A stretch of 64,000 bases of DNA from Selaginella moellendorffii (GCF_000143415.4 NW_003314336.1:51296-115295), one strand, 5' to 3'. Positions 12,138 through 22,883 are shown, counted from the first letter of the stretch. Numbers and translations: made by a program. Notes: a model not told the origin generated them from the sequence alone.

Positions 12138-13387
12138 CTAGTGCGTGGGCTTCAGTCCCAACTCACTAGGGCATGGTGATGGTTTGGAATATGAGGACAC
12201 TCATTTTTCGGTGGTCATGGACTATTAGTGAGGAGACTGGTTTGGGCACACCGCCAAGCGAGGGATGCCTTAGAGTCATGATGCATTGTTAGATTGCTTA
12301 ATGTGGCTCGGCATATCTAACTTGAAAACTTTGGTTAAAGTGGCATCAAGGATGTGGTGAATGAGATAGGAACACCTAGTCTTAGTGGCTATGGACCCTT
12401 GGCCGGATGGGCTGGCTTGGGTGCACCGCCAAGTGTGGGGGATGCCCCTGGCGTCATGGTCAACAATTTAAAGGTCTAGAAGATTTAGTACCTATTGGCA
12501 AACCTATTAAGATGCTAAGGTTAAATCACTAGGTGATTTTATGGCCAAAACAAGGATAAGGTCCTTGTGAGGTTAAGGGATAAAGTTTCAAGTTCAAAGT
12601 GTTGATTGGAACTATTGATGGTGGTGTGGCTTGGTCAAGGTGACCAAGTGAGAAGGACACCTAAGGGAAATGAGATATGTCAATGCGATGGCATAGTGAG
12701 TCCAAGGAAAGTAGTCTCTATAAGAGACCCATGGGAAGGTCACAAAGTTAGGCTGTGAATGAATTGTGGGAAAGACAATATGTTTCCAAGGATGGATTCC
12801 CAACTGCTCTGATTTGGCGAAAGTGGAAGCTCCAAGGAAGGGAGTGGTAAGGTAGCCAAATGATAGGGCCATGGATAGCTCTAACACAAAGTGTGATAAT
12901 TGGAACTTAATGCCTAAGGTAGCACAAAATAGAAGAGAGGATGATAGTGCCCTCAAGTAAAGAACTTCTTAGGATGGGGAAATGGAGTTGCACAATATGT
13001 GCAATGCAAGGTGTTAGAGACACCTAAGAAATTGACTTCAAGAGGTCAAAAAGTAAAAGTTCCAAAATGTAAACGTTCAATCAATGGAAACTGAGACTAC
13101 TCGAAAAGGAGTAGTGGGATTGAGATAGAGGAGGTGCCTCTAACATGTTTAGCGAGAACTAAACTAATAAACGGAGAAAACCACCATAAATGGTCAAATA
13201 AGTCTCTAAGTTGGAGAGACTATGCTCCTTAGAGGATGGACAAGGTGTGGTGAGCCTTGGGTTTTAAACCATAGACAAACTTTGGCTGGGTGCCAAGGAT
13301 GGAAATGGTAATACATGCGGGTGTTACTTTATAAAACGGGTTTACCGTTCGATGAGGACATCGAACTTCGTTTATGGGTGGTGGAGT
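12138..13387 (+). mobile_element. LARD internal region, after LINE insertion
   Basis: Non-coding; begins with the second copy of the target duplication. It is collinear with about 34410-35885 and ends in a purine-rich GGGTGGTGGAG tract immediately before the LTR, a plausible polypurine tract. Confidence 0.8.
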
Positions 13388-15163
13388 TGTGAGACACAAA
13401 ATCCCTAGGCCCCAAAGTGAAGCCGGAAGGGCACCACGTGGTAGTGGCCGAATCGAAAGCCAAATGAGCATAACGTGTTTGGACTAAAAGCTCCGACTTG
13501 AAAGGTTGAGAGTGAGAGTGGAATTCCCAACAAAGGGTTCGAGGAATAAGCACGAAGCAAACAATAAGCGAGGCTCTAAAAAGGGACCCAAAAGGACCAA
13601 TATATGACATATAAAGGAGTCTGAGATGGAGTCCGAGAGGGACCTGAGATGGAATCTGAGATGGAGTCCGAGATGGACTGAGACGGAGTCCGAGATGGAC
13701 CGAGACGGAGTCCGAGATGGACCGAGATGGAGTCCAAGATGGAGTCCGAGACAGAGTCTGAGATGGACCAAGACGGAGTCCGAGATGGACCGAGACGGAG
13801 TCCGAGATGGACCCGAGATGAAGTCCGAGATGGACCCGAGATGGAGTCCGAGATGGAGTCTGAGATGGACCGAGATGGAGTCCGAGATGGAGTCCGAGAT
13901 GGACCCGAGATGGAATCCGAGATGGAGTCCCCGAGATGGAGTCCGAGGTCGAGACCGAGACTGGGACCGAGACTGAGACCGAGACCGGGACCCAGACGGA
14001 GACCGAGACGGAGACTGAGATCGGGACCGAGACCGAGACCCAGGCCGAGGCCGAGGCCAAGCCCGAGCTGAGTCCAAGTCCGAGTCCGAGTCCGAGTCCG
14101 AGTCCGAGTCTGAGTCTGAGTCCAAGTCCGAGTCCGAGTCCGAGTCCGAGTCCGAGTCCGAGTTTAAGTTTGAGAGGGTGAAAGCCCAAACCATTCGTCT
14201 CCCAGACCCTAGGGGGTTTGGTGAGCTCCAAAAGTATAGTAGAGGGAAGACTGCAGTGGAGCCAGTTTGGCCAAGAAAGGCCAGTTTGGCCTAGGAAGGC
14301 TATACCCAGTGTTAGGTGATGAGTTGCCCACTGGGAAGTTCAAGATTAGAGTGAACACAAACTAACAAGCGGGGTAGCTTGGTAAAGTGTTCAAGAGTCT
14401 ACTCTAGTTCCCCCGGGAGATCGACTGGTTGATGCTCCCAGTCCAAGTGTGTCACTACCTACTTGGATACTTGGTGTGGCTCAACGGAACCTCGCTCTAA
14501 GCCTATGGCTAAAGCACCCAAAGGCAAAAGGCAGGGAGAGTACCCACGAGGCTCGCGTAAGGCCACGGTGTTCCGAAATGTTGCCCCAAAGTCCCAGACT
14601 GTGAAAAGGAAGAGGAGTCATCCTCTAGTGTAGAGACCAAGGATACGGTCATGTGAGGAGGAAGTCCTAAAGGACCGAGGGACTTAGTGGTCGGGCTTGT
14701 GGGCGTTGATCCAGTGGCAGTGTTGATGAACACGACCATGGACAAAAAGGGACTTGGTGGGAACTGGAAAAGGGATATTAGGGAAGGCTAATCCTCATGT
14801 CTGTGAGCATCCTAAGGATGTTAAGGAGTGGATCTGGGATGATCACTCATGGATGGATGGCCCAGTCTTTGAGAGAGGGACTGTGATGCAGGTGGTGTTA
14901 GACCACTGGTGTGACCAAGGTGAAGGGGCATGGCCTTAGTGTAACAGGCTGATATGTCAATGGTACCTTGGGGTGTTGGTCATAGGATCGGACATGTGGA
15001 GCACTTGGACCAAGTGCAAAGGTTGAGTGGTAGGGATGCCATTCTAGGGGCTAGCAAGCCCAAGTCCGAAATAGGACTTATGGAGGTTGTGAGTGAGACT
15101 CCTCTAAGTGGTTGGAGGTGTGGTTAAGTGACTAAAGTAAAATGGAAAAATTAATCGCTTACA
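13388..15163 (+). mobile_element. LARD long terminal repeat
   Basis: TGTGAGACAC to CGCTTACA, 1776 bp, with a minisatellite at about 13618-14175. It ends one LARD unit and begins the next, so it is shared in a tandem array. The primer-binding site expected after 15163 is absent (TATATCATC instead). Confidence 0.88.
13618..14175 (+). repeat. GAGATGGAGTCC minisatellite inside LTR
   Basis: Same 12-bp unit, with GAGACC and GAGTCC hexamer tails, as at 1341-2008. Confidence 0.95.
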
Positions 15164-15626
15164 TATATCATCTGTTGTATTAGCATTGGAAAGTCCCAAA
15201 AGTGGGCCTATTTTTAAGGAGTAGCATGTTGAAAGGGCATTACTCTCCACCTTAGTTCATACATGAACATGTTAGCAATGCGGTGGATAGAAAGAGGCTA
15301 ATAAAAGAACAACTTTAGGATTTTGGGAATAGTAGAAGGTTTTCCTCAGAGAGTTGAGGATGTAATCCATATAAACATTTGACTTAACAAACTGGCTAAT
15401 ATGGTTGAGGTAAACAATTACTGTTGGGATTAAAGAAAAGATAGAGACTTTGAGACAATAAAGGAGTCACAGAATTATCCTCATATGGTTGAGGATGACA
15501 CTTATATATTTGAGACTAGAGTTAATGATTGTGAGAAGTCAAATATGGATAAAGACACATGTAGGTGTGATGCCTTGAGGTCAAGTTGGTTGGTTCATGA
15601 GAACCCCTTTCCAAAAGAATCCCAAT
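15164..15626 (+). mobile_element. LARD internal region, left of the giant transposon
   Basis: Non-coding, shortened relative to 31859-32960. It ends ...AATCCCAAT at the insertion point of the 13.2-kb transposon and continues at 28863. Confidence 0.8.
15623..15626. repeat. 4-bp target-site duplication (CAAT), left
   Basis: CAAT here and at 28863-28866. The corresponding uninterrupted LARD site at 43531-43550 reads CCCAATAGAAACGGG with a single CAAT. This supports a 4-bp duplication on insertion. Confidence 0.75.
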
Positions 15627-15650
15627 ATGCTCTATTTCGTTAAAGTGGGA
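15627..15650 (+). repeat. Left terminal inverted repeat
   Basis: ATGCTCTATTTCG... ; inverted match to 28839-28862 with one mismatch at position 2. The same terminus begins the second copy at 60682. Confidence 0.85.
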
Positions 15651-16287
15651 TTTATTCAGTAAAATGGGACTAGGTACAAATTTTCAAGTATTTGAAAATG
15701 ACGTGAAATTATATGTTTTTTGTCCCGGGGCTAGACATATCTGGGGCATGGTGACTAGCGCGGTGACCTTATGTCCAGACTGAGTCCATCTAGTTGTATA
15801 ATAAATCTCATTGTCAAGGTGAACAAGCCGAATCTGAAGCTAAAGAAGAGCGATGGCATGCACGCACACACTATTTGTTTGTTCATTGAGCGTGTGGTGA
15901 GCTTTCCAAGATGAACATCATTCCTATTAGCCAGACATATAACTTAATGGTGAGAACATTTAGATATTATTCAATGTTATCTTTTTCTAACGAATCTAAT
16001 TGTGAAGGTGTAGCAAGAGGCATTGCTAGTCTGGAGAAGTCATTTAACTCATTTGACCCTTAGTGTATTTTCATGAAACTAAATAACATTCATATTATTA
16101 AGGAATTTCTTTAGTACCTTTTTTTTACGACATAGAGGCTTGCATTTCTTTCAAAGGTGATTTAGTAAAAGGCCTGAGGGCACATGCCATTCTATTTCTC
16201 AGACCGGTATTAAGATATACTAGTGTAAAGGGAAAAAAGGTATTTGGTGATCAAGTAAATGGCATGAGGGCACACGCCATTATAAGC
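15651..16287. other. Left subterminal non-coding region
   Basis: AT-rich. It contains palindrome copies at 15853-15874, 16169-16190 and 16259-16280, the last one just beyond the stop of the ORF at 16288. At 15816 a plus-strand module (CAAGGTGAACAAGCCGAAT...) repeats, in opposite orientation, a module found at about 17218 and 17093. No gene is seen. Confidence 0.7.
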
Positions 16288-16545
16288 CTAAGCGCTAGTG
16301 GACACCTCCTTTTTGGTACTCTCAGCGGTACTATCATCCTTCTCCGGGTCAGTTGTTTTGCTTTGGATTGTTGTCTCTGACGTTACTGGGGCGTTCTCGA
16401 TAGTTGTTAATGTTGCCGTTTGTTCAGAAAAATGATCACCTGGAGTATAGTACGGGGAGTTTGGAAGACTTATATATTCTACATCTTCACCTATCTCCTT
16501 CTCCGTCTCCTTTTCTGCCTCACTTACAGATTTTGTGCTTGCCAT
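16288..16545 (-). CDS. Small acidic Ser/Thr/Glu-rich ORF (85 aa) or alternative last exon
   Basis: The reading frame starts MASTKSVSEAEKETEKEI and ends TKKEVSTSA. It is acidic and Ser/Thr-rich, with no recognised family. It is kept intact in copy 2 (61342-61599) with only a few amino-acid changes, whereas flanking DNA also differs little, so this alone does not prove selection. The frame stays open upstream to 16647, and an AG acceptor-like site lies just upstream (TTTTAG before GGTGAAGAGC), so it may instead be a downstream exon of the transposase gene. A palindrome copy (16259-16280) lies 7 bases beyond the stop codon. I cannot assign a function. Confidence 0.5.
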   Translation of the reverse strand: MASTKSVSEAEKETEKEIGEDVEYISLPNSPYYTPGDHFSEQTATLTTIENAPVTSETTIQSKTTDPEKDDSTAESTKKEVSTSA

Positions 16546-17183
16546 GAGAACGCTCTTCACCCTAAAATATGGAGTTCGTTGTGTTATAAAAGGAAACCAA
16601 CACACACGCTGCAAGGGAATGATGGTACATAAAACACGTAAGCCCACAATATGGGTTTATGTGCCATTAATATGGGCCATACGCCATATTATTAGATTTA
16701 TGCACGTGTGATTGGTAAATGCATATGTCACATCATCTTTGTTTTACCTCACACACTATATCAGGCCTAATGAACCATATCACATGTGCGCACATGCTAT
16801 ATATATGGAGAAGTATTATGCAAGGATAGAAATTCAATGCATGATTGTGGAGAGCAATGGCATGAAGCCACATGCTAAATAACATTTTTGAGAAAGAATT
16901 AAAATAAAAACATGCAAACAGTACTGAGTGGACCAAGACTTAGAAGTGCACAATTGAATGAGGTATTTCTAATAAATACTTCACTCACCTCATATAGGAA
17001 TGGCTACCACTCTCAAATGGCGTATCGCCTCATGCCATCACCTCGCAATTTGTTATAACAATCCGATGAATTCATATTCGACTTGTTCACCTTGAACTTT
17101 AAGTAAGATTTGCTAGAACAACTAAGAATTTATACTTGTTATTTGTATCATCTCACCTAGGAATGGCGTAAGGCCACATGCCA
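16546..17183. other. Non-coding region with palindromes and exon-like modules
   Basis: Palindrome copies occur at 16857-16878, 17017-17038 and 17163-17184, with degenerate ones at 16651-16687. On the minus strand the module CAAGGTGAACAAGTCGAAT at about 17075-17096 is a second version of the short terminal exon at 17184-17218. It is followed, like that exon, by a palindrome. Confidence 0.65.
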
Positions 17184-17218
17184 TCACGCCTCCTCTGATT
17201 CAGATTCGGATTGTTCAC

Positions 17219-17270
17219 CTTGAAATAAAATACATTAGAAACTTAGTAAAGGAATATTAATGAATCTCAC
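17219..17270 (-). other. Putative 52-bp intron of the transposase gene
   Basis: Donor CAAG|GTGAG and acceptor TTTCAAG|GTG on the minus strand. Joining keeps the frame (G|GT). The downstream exon then ends after eleven codons at a TGA whose A is the first base of a palindrome copy. Confidence 0.55.
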
Positions 17271-20200
17271 CTTGAACCCGGGTTATGAATGCTCTTGCTG
17301 CATCTCTTGCATGGTCTGGCAAGGTGATGGTGGCACTCTACTTCCGCATCCAACCATGCACAACATTATCCACCGATATGCTCATGCTGGGATCCCTTGG
17401 ATTCAGCACCCATCTCTTTTCTAGGCAATCGTTCGTATATCCGGAACTTGGCTTGAACCACTCCACAGTTACATTGAAGGAGTTAGTTTCCGCGTCCTCC
17501 TCTGCATCAGTGATGCAGCGCCCCACCCATATCATTTGTTTTTTATTACTGGGTCTGACAAGCACGACCATTCCTTTGCAGACCTGTACTGGATTGAATG
17601 CTGAATCCGGCTTCTTGTTCCTCGGCCCACAATAGTGATCCTCAACATCGTTATCTGTCACTGCATTTCCAGAGGACATTGTTCCGCTACTATCTGGTGC
17701 TCTGGGTTCTGGCCAAAAGGACTCTTCCAATTCTTCATATACAACCGGCCCATTTTGGATAGCAGATATAATCTTCTCCTAGTATTCGAGCAAAGGCTTG
17801 CACCTCTGAAAATAGGATTCTCCACCAAACACCAACCCCCTCTTCCAGAAGGCAATATGCTATCTAATCCCGGCCACTATACTTTCCTGGTCTTTGAGTC
17901 CATCCGGGTGTATCGGCCGTGGGGAACCCTGAGGAATCATAGGTTCCCCAGTTATGGGATCTCTCTTGAAGAGTTCAATGCCGTCCACTGGCAGCCACAC
18001 TGTGTCCCATTCTCTCATCTTGTACCTCATCACTGGAGCACCGTCACACATGCTGAAATGAAACTGAAGAGGCTTGGAGTGGCCAATCAGTGTTTCGGAT
18101 CCGTCCCTGATGTAGCCTCTTACAAACCCCTTAAAGTCTGGAACCTCTGTCAGAAGTGCAGCTTCAACAGTGCCTTTGATGCAATTTTGGAATTCATCGT
18201 AGAGTTGTGGGAGGGTGAGGACATTGGATCGCCGGAGGGACTCTGCCAGGTGACTGAACATGGCATCGACGTCTTCATGAGTGTGCCCAACCATGAGAAA
18301 GCCAAGTGTAACCGTTTCAAATATGCCTTTGGCAACAAGCATCGCCAAGTACGCGAAGACGTACATGTTTTTGTTCTCACTGCCAGCATTGTCTGTTTGG
18401 AGCAGAAGATGGGGTGGAAGGCCACATCGGCCACAAGAACTTCCTTGAGATTCTGCTTCGTTTGGATGAGGCTGTGCATTCACCGGGCGACCAGCCTCGT
18501 CGGAATGGCATGAGGCCTCACGTGATAACCCTACAATCTGACGGCCAACATATTCACTGGGATGGCATGGGGCCCCACGCGATACTGCAAGCCTTTGCTC
18601 CTCCTCCAGCTGAACCCTGTATGGGGTTCGATCGACAAGGGCCTTATGCAAGGGTTGGCCGTTCAGCTCAGTCTGCGCACTTTGTAGAGACCTTAAGTGT
18701 TTTGCTAGGGACGCAATCATCATGTTTGCACCCCCGCCACCCCATAGAGGTACAAAGAAGTTCCCATAGTTCTAGGCACCATGCCCATGAGCGATTATGC
18801 CAAACAGAGACACAGGCAGCTGCATGGATGAAGAGATTGCCTTGGGGGCAGGATTGAGTCGAGGTAAGCACGTCTTTTTCTGGTCCATTTTGTCGTGGAT
18901 GATGCAGAGGTAAGAGTCAAGTCTCTCCATGGAGAGAATCCTGTTATGATAATATGTAGTCCTGCAGCTTCTCTGCTCGATGTTGTGGTCGAGCCGCCTT
19001 CTAACCAACGTCTCTCGCTCTTGAGCGCTGCAAGAATTCTTCGACGAAGCCATTTTGATAGCAGTGCACTCGTCACACTTTGAAAAGCTGGAGTACTTTC
19101 CTATACTCACATCCCTGAACCTGTTGCTCCACAATCTACTAAATCTAGATTGGCTCAGCTTCCTGTAGCCATTACTCTGGAGTTCCCGATTCACATCTTC
19201 CAATATGGCCCCCTTGGTATACATGGAAGGGAGAACTCGTTGGGTGTCTCGTGTTCCATCTTCCAAGAGGCGGGTTTTATGTGGTTGCTGCTCGCTACAT
19301 GTCTCGACAAACTTCTTGAAGATTGCCTCTCCATATACAACATGACCCCTGGTTTTGTGCGTACCGTCATTTCCATGGACTGCCTGTTGAACCCTTTGTT
19401 CCTCGAACTCAGTTTTGATTCTGTAGAATGTGGTTCGAGGGACTCCATAAATGATTCTCCATGCCTTCATGCAGACCAAACCCCTCTGGAAGACCATGCC
19501 CCCCACCTGATGTTCTGAAGCATCAACAGATGACCGTAATGCCTCATACACAAAATTGCGAGCTGCCTTCCAGGACAATGTCTTGTATCTTGCTTTCTCC
19601 TCTTCAATAGCATCCCAATCAGCATGTTGACAGCACCTCCTCTTGCAACAAGCAACTGTCGAGACCATTCGAACCTCCATCACCATTTTCTGCCTTTTCG
19701 GTTCGTTGCTTAGATCCCTTTGGCTGCGCTTTAGGAAGGTGTACTTTCTTTTCCCATGAAGAGATGTTCTGTCATCAGTTGTAGTGGTGTTTGATTGTGA
19801 ATCCTTCACATTCTCAAACACTAAGTGCCTCAATTTCCACCGCACAATGCTTCCAATAGTCAGACTGTTTTCTTTTGTGTCAACAACCTCTAAAATCGCA
19901 ACTCCAATATCATCCCAGCCCAATTCTTGATTAGCAACCGCATCTCTTGGATTGACAATTGTGGCTAAGCCCTCAGCTACCACCTCCCCCTCGGGGTTGT
20001 TTAGAAACACTTTTGCCTGAATCCATGTAGCACGGTTCTTAAGATCCACGGAGGGAACATGCGTCGCACTTGCGCTGTCCCCAACATCTGCTTTCTTCTG
20101 AAGATTTTTCAAGCCAACAACAACATTTACCCCGACGACCATCTCTCCTCGTTCAATAGCGACCACATTCCCATCGAAGACAGTCTCTACTGATACAGAA

Positions 20201-20280
20201 GCATTGCCTTCCCCAAGCCTTTGACAGTGTATAACAAAGTTCCGATCCATAGACACAAGAGTCCCTTTTGCAACTCTCTT

Positions 20281-20344
20281 CCCACCATTCAAAATGTAAA
20301 CCTTTTCCCCAACCCTGATCCCACCATTCAAAATGTAAACCTTT
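20281..20344 (-). repeat. 39-bp (13-codon) tandem duplication at gap edge
   Basis: CCCACCATTCAAAATGTAAA occurs at 20281 and again at 20320, giving two KVYILNGG units. The gap starts within or right after the second unit, so more units may be missing. Confidence 0.8.
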
Positions 20345-20444
20345 NNNNNNNNNNNNNNNNNNNNNNNNNNNNNNNNNNNNNNNNNNNNNNNNNNNNNNNN
20401 NNNNNNNNNNNNNNNNNNNNNNNNNNNNNNNNNNNNNNNNNNNN
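20345..20444. other. Assembly gap (100 N)
   Basis: Exactly 100 unknown bases, a usual placeholder length. It hides the N-terminus and start of the transposase. It sits between a tandem duplication and a large hairpin, both hard to assemble. Confidence 0.98.
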
Positions 20445-20458
20445 TAGTGGTACCACTA

Positions 20459-20650
20459 ATGGGATGAGGCCTCACACTATCTTTGGCCCCTGCTAGCCTG
20501 TTGCTATGTTCCTTTTGCCTTACTGCAACTGTATATATTTTTGTGTGCGTGACTAGTCACCCATACAAAAATATATACAGTTGCAGCAAGGCAAAAGGAA
20601 TATGGCAATAGGCTAGCAGGGGCCAAAGATGGCATGAGGCCTCATGCCAT
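20459..20650. repeat. 192-bp hairpin with ~90-bp arms, tipped by palindrome copies
   Basis: The left arm (20459 to about 20552) and right arm (about 20553-20650) are inverted repeats. Both contain CCCCTGCTAGCC / GGCTAGCAGGGG, TTCCTTTTGCC / GGCAAAAGGAA and AACTGTATATATTTTTGT / its complement, meeting at GACTAGTC. The outer ends are palindrome copies; 20629-20650 is a perfect 22-bp palindrome. It looks like a MITE-like or regulatory hairpin directly upstream of the transposase gene. Confidence 0.85.
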
Positions 20651-20748
20651 CTTGATATACACACAGCTGCAGGCAAGTAAAAACATACATGACAATACGC
20701 TAGCCATGAAATTGCAAGGGCCCAAGATGGCATGTGGCCTCATGCCAT
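20651..20748 (+). repeat. Third, diverged copy of the hairpin arm
   Basis: CAGCTGCAGGCAAG...GCTAGCCATG...GGGCCCAAG, ending in a palindrome at 20727-20748, follows the order of the right arm 20553-20650 with substitutions. Confidence 0.7.
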
Positions 20749-20834
20749 TTCTAAATGTGGTCCTAAGCCATTCCATGGTGAACATACCAGGAAGCACAAG
20801 TGCCGAATATCAAGAGGAAGTGGTAGCCACACCA

Positions 20835-21020
20835 AAGACAGTGCCGCTCGCAACACCGCAACTACTCGTAGCGCCGCTCGCAACACCGCAACTGCTCGTA
20901 GCGCCGCTCGCACAAACTGCCACTCGCATAAACTGCCGCTCACAATGGCGCTCGCAATGCCGCAACCGCTCGTAGACGCATAAACCACAGCCCACAACGC
21001 CGCTTACACAAGCAGCGCTC
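20835..21020 (+). repeat. GCTCGC-rich tandem repeats
   Basis: Units of about 30 bp containing GCTCGCAACACCGCAACT and CTCGTAGCGCC are repeated and then decay. This GC-rich block lies on the transposase side of the intergenic region; a similar but shorter-period block lies before the plus-strand gene (23055-23230). Confidence 0.7.
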
Positions 21021-21338
21021 ACTGCGCTCAGCGGAACCAAGAACACGGCGCACAAAAATGATAGACCTAGGAATGAGTTCGAGAATTCAAAAATAACACA
21101 CGCTTGAACGTCACATCAAATCCTCTGACAAACCAGATCTTATGATTCCTCTGACAAATTTCAAACTGAGTAGCTTCTAGACTTTGCTGTCGGAGGTTGA
21201 ACTTTGTCACATCATGTCCTTGCCTCGATCCAGCTTTGCCATGTCAGTGATTCGAACTTTGCCATGCCATGTCAGCGATCCGCGCCAAGATTATTCGCCG
21301 TGTAAAGGAATAATTATGCTGTGTGTGTACGTCCATTT

Positions 21339-22740
21339 ATGGCAATATAAGGCCACACGCCATTCAAAGAATAATGCTCGACATAAGGCCACACGCCATT
21401 CAAAGAATAATGCTAGTCGAGCATTTTTTGGTGCATTTTTGGGTTCAAAATTGCATGAGCCCACACGCTATAAAGTTTACCTGTACCAAAAATAGAAACA
21501 GCTTTATTTACTTGGGAATTTAAGTGGTTGAGGCATTTTTAAACTTACAAACACATGCCCTACTTACATTCCTTTGGTTGCCTAAAATTCAAAAATATTA
21601 TAAACCTTTCTTTTTGCATTTTCAATGTTTTCAATTATGGTTTTTGATTTTCGTAGGACCAGCCTAGTAATCTATTTGCATCCCGTCATGTTTATAGCTA
21701 GCTTTCGTTTGTCCCCTTCGCTAGCCTGAGATACATCTGCTCGGCATCTGCCTCTTACAGCATTTGCCCAGAAAGGGCATCTTTCTTCACGCAGCATTTG
21801 CCACATGTTTAGGGTTTAGGGTTTAGGGTTTAGGGTTTAGCAATTCAGTAGCTTGATAAACATGCAAATACAGAACTTGATGCAAAATCCTTTGATATGT
21901 CACAATGCCCCTAGGACCATAAACACATTTCAATAGAGAGGGTCCTTTCATTTCATAACTCCTTACGTAGATCTTGGTGAAACCAGAGTTAGTGAAGTTA
22001 GTTTCTTGTGATCCCGCATCTGATTGTGATGTCCCTTTGCAGTTTCGATGGAAAGGTCAATGCACACCAAACTGTAAAATCTTGGAGCAAAATAACGGTC
22101 GGATCTATGGCAAATGCCCCTGAAAGATTGTAAGGCTCGTGTGGTCTCATGTGGTGTCCGATCGAGATGCTTCTTTGCAGAGTCATCAAGAAAGACATTG
22201 TATACCATTCTGTAAAATCTAGTTGCGATCTAACGGTTGGATCTCCAGAAAACTCAAAAAAATCTCGTGCGTGTCAGAATATCCTAGGAATATACTCCTA
22301 TGTGCCCCTGAAAATGGCATGCGGCCCCACGCCATTCAAGAGATAATGCCAGATGACGCCGAGAATTTTTTGGTGCATTTCTTGGGTTCAAAATTGCATG
22401 AGCCCACACGCTATAAAGTTTATCTTTGCCAAATAGAGAAAAGTTTATCTGTGTCATGTGAGGTAGTTACAGTCCTTTGTGCTCGGCATCTGCCTCTTGC
22501 AGCATTTGCACTGAAAGGGAATTTTTCTCCATTCAGCATTTGGCCCTGAAAATGGCATGCGCCCACACGCCATTGAAGGAATAACGCCACATGACGCCTG
22601 GATTTTTGGGTTTAAAATGTTTGGGGTTTTTTGGGTTTTTTCAAAATATTTTGGGTCCAACGTTTTTTGGGTTTCTTTGGTTCAAAATTGCATGAGCCCA
22701 CACGCTATAATATTGATTTGAGAGAAAAATAGAAACAGAT
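21339..22740 (+). repeat. Dispersed direct repeats of the intergenic centre
   Basis: Three ~80-bp repeats (about 21421-21500, 22366-22440, 22655-22740) share TTGGGTTCAAAATTGCATG, AGCCCACACGCTATAA and a downstream AATAGA-A-A run. A ~60-bp repeat with CTCGGCATCTGCCTCTT occurs at 21739 and 22480. A ~32-bp unit (AAGGCCACACGCCATTCAA..) is repeated twice at 21347-21413. Each ~80-bp repeat contains a diverged palindrome copy. Confidence 0.8.
21808..21840 (+). repeat. Internal plant-type telomere repeat, about 4.7 units
   Basis: TTTAGGG is repeated without interruption. It sits inside the transposon, not at a chromosome end. Confidence 0.9.
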
Positions 22741-22883
22741 AGAATTTCTTTATTTAGCTGAACATCTGCCATTTTTGGAAATACTAGATGCTTTGGAATA
22801 TCCAATCATGCATGGTATAAATATAGCGAGGGTATTAAATGATATCCCAATCATGATCTTTCTTTTGGATTTCGCGTGCATGC

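Larger units (their letters stand above)
17184..20344 (-). pseudogene. DUF7869-like DDE transposase, copy 1 (in-frame stops; N-terminus lost in gap)
   Basis: One reading frame runs from the gap edge (20344) to 17271. It can be joined by a 52-bp intron (17219-17270, GT-AG) to a short acidic exon ending GEQSESESEEA, with TGA at 17184-17186. Landmarks in order: a duplicated 13-residue unit KVYILNGG..; a Cys/His-rich segment CCKRRCCQ; RTTFYRI; DTQRVLPSMYTK; VSIGKYSSFSKCDEC; CIIHDKMD; LPVSLFGIIAHGHG; QTDNAGSENKN; GHTHEDVDAMFS; and a C-terminal BAH/chromo-like stretch QVCKGMVVLVRP. HDKMD, TDNAG and HEDVD supply plausible DDE/D catalytic residues. This order matches the eukaryotic family I associate with Pfam DUF7869. 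The frame is broken by TAG at 18772, 17860, 17779 and 17338; copy 2 has sense codons at three of these. An in-frame stretch of ~100 residues before LPPHLLLQTDNAG contains two palindromes (18505, 18562) and may be an intron. Confidence 0.8.

Noticed and set aside
20445-20475. Start codon for the transposase at 20473-20475 (reading MRPHPISGTT)
   Set aside because: It lies in a palindrome copy of the hairpin, and the frame crosses 100 unknown bases, so continuity with the transposase is not known.
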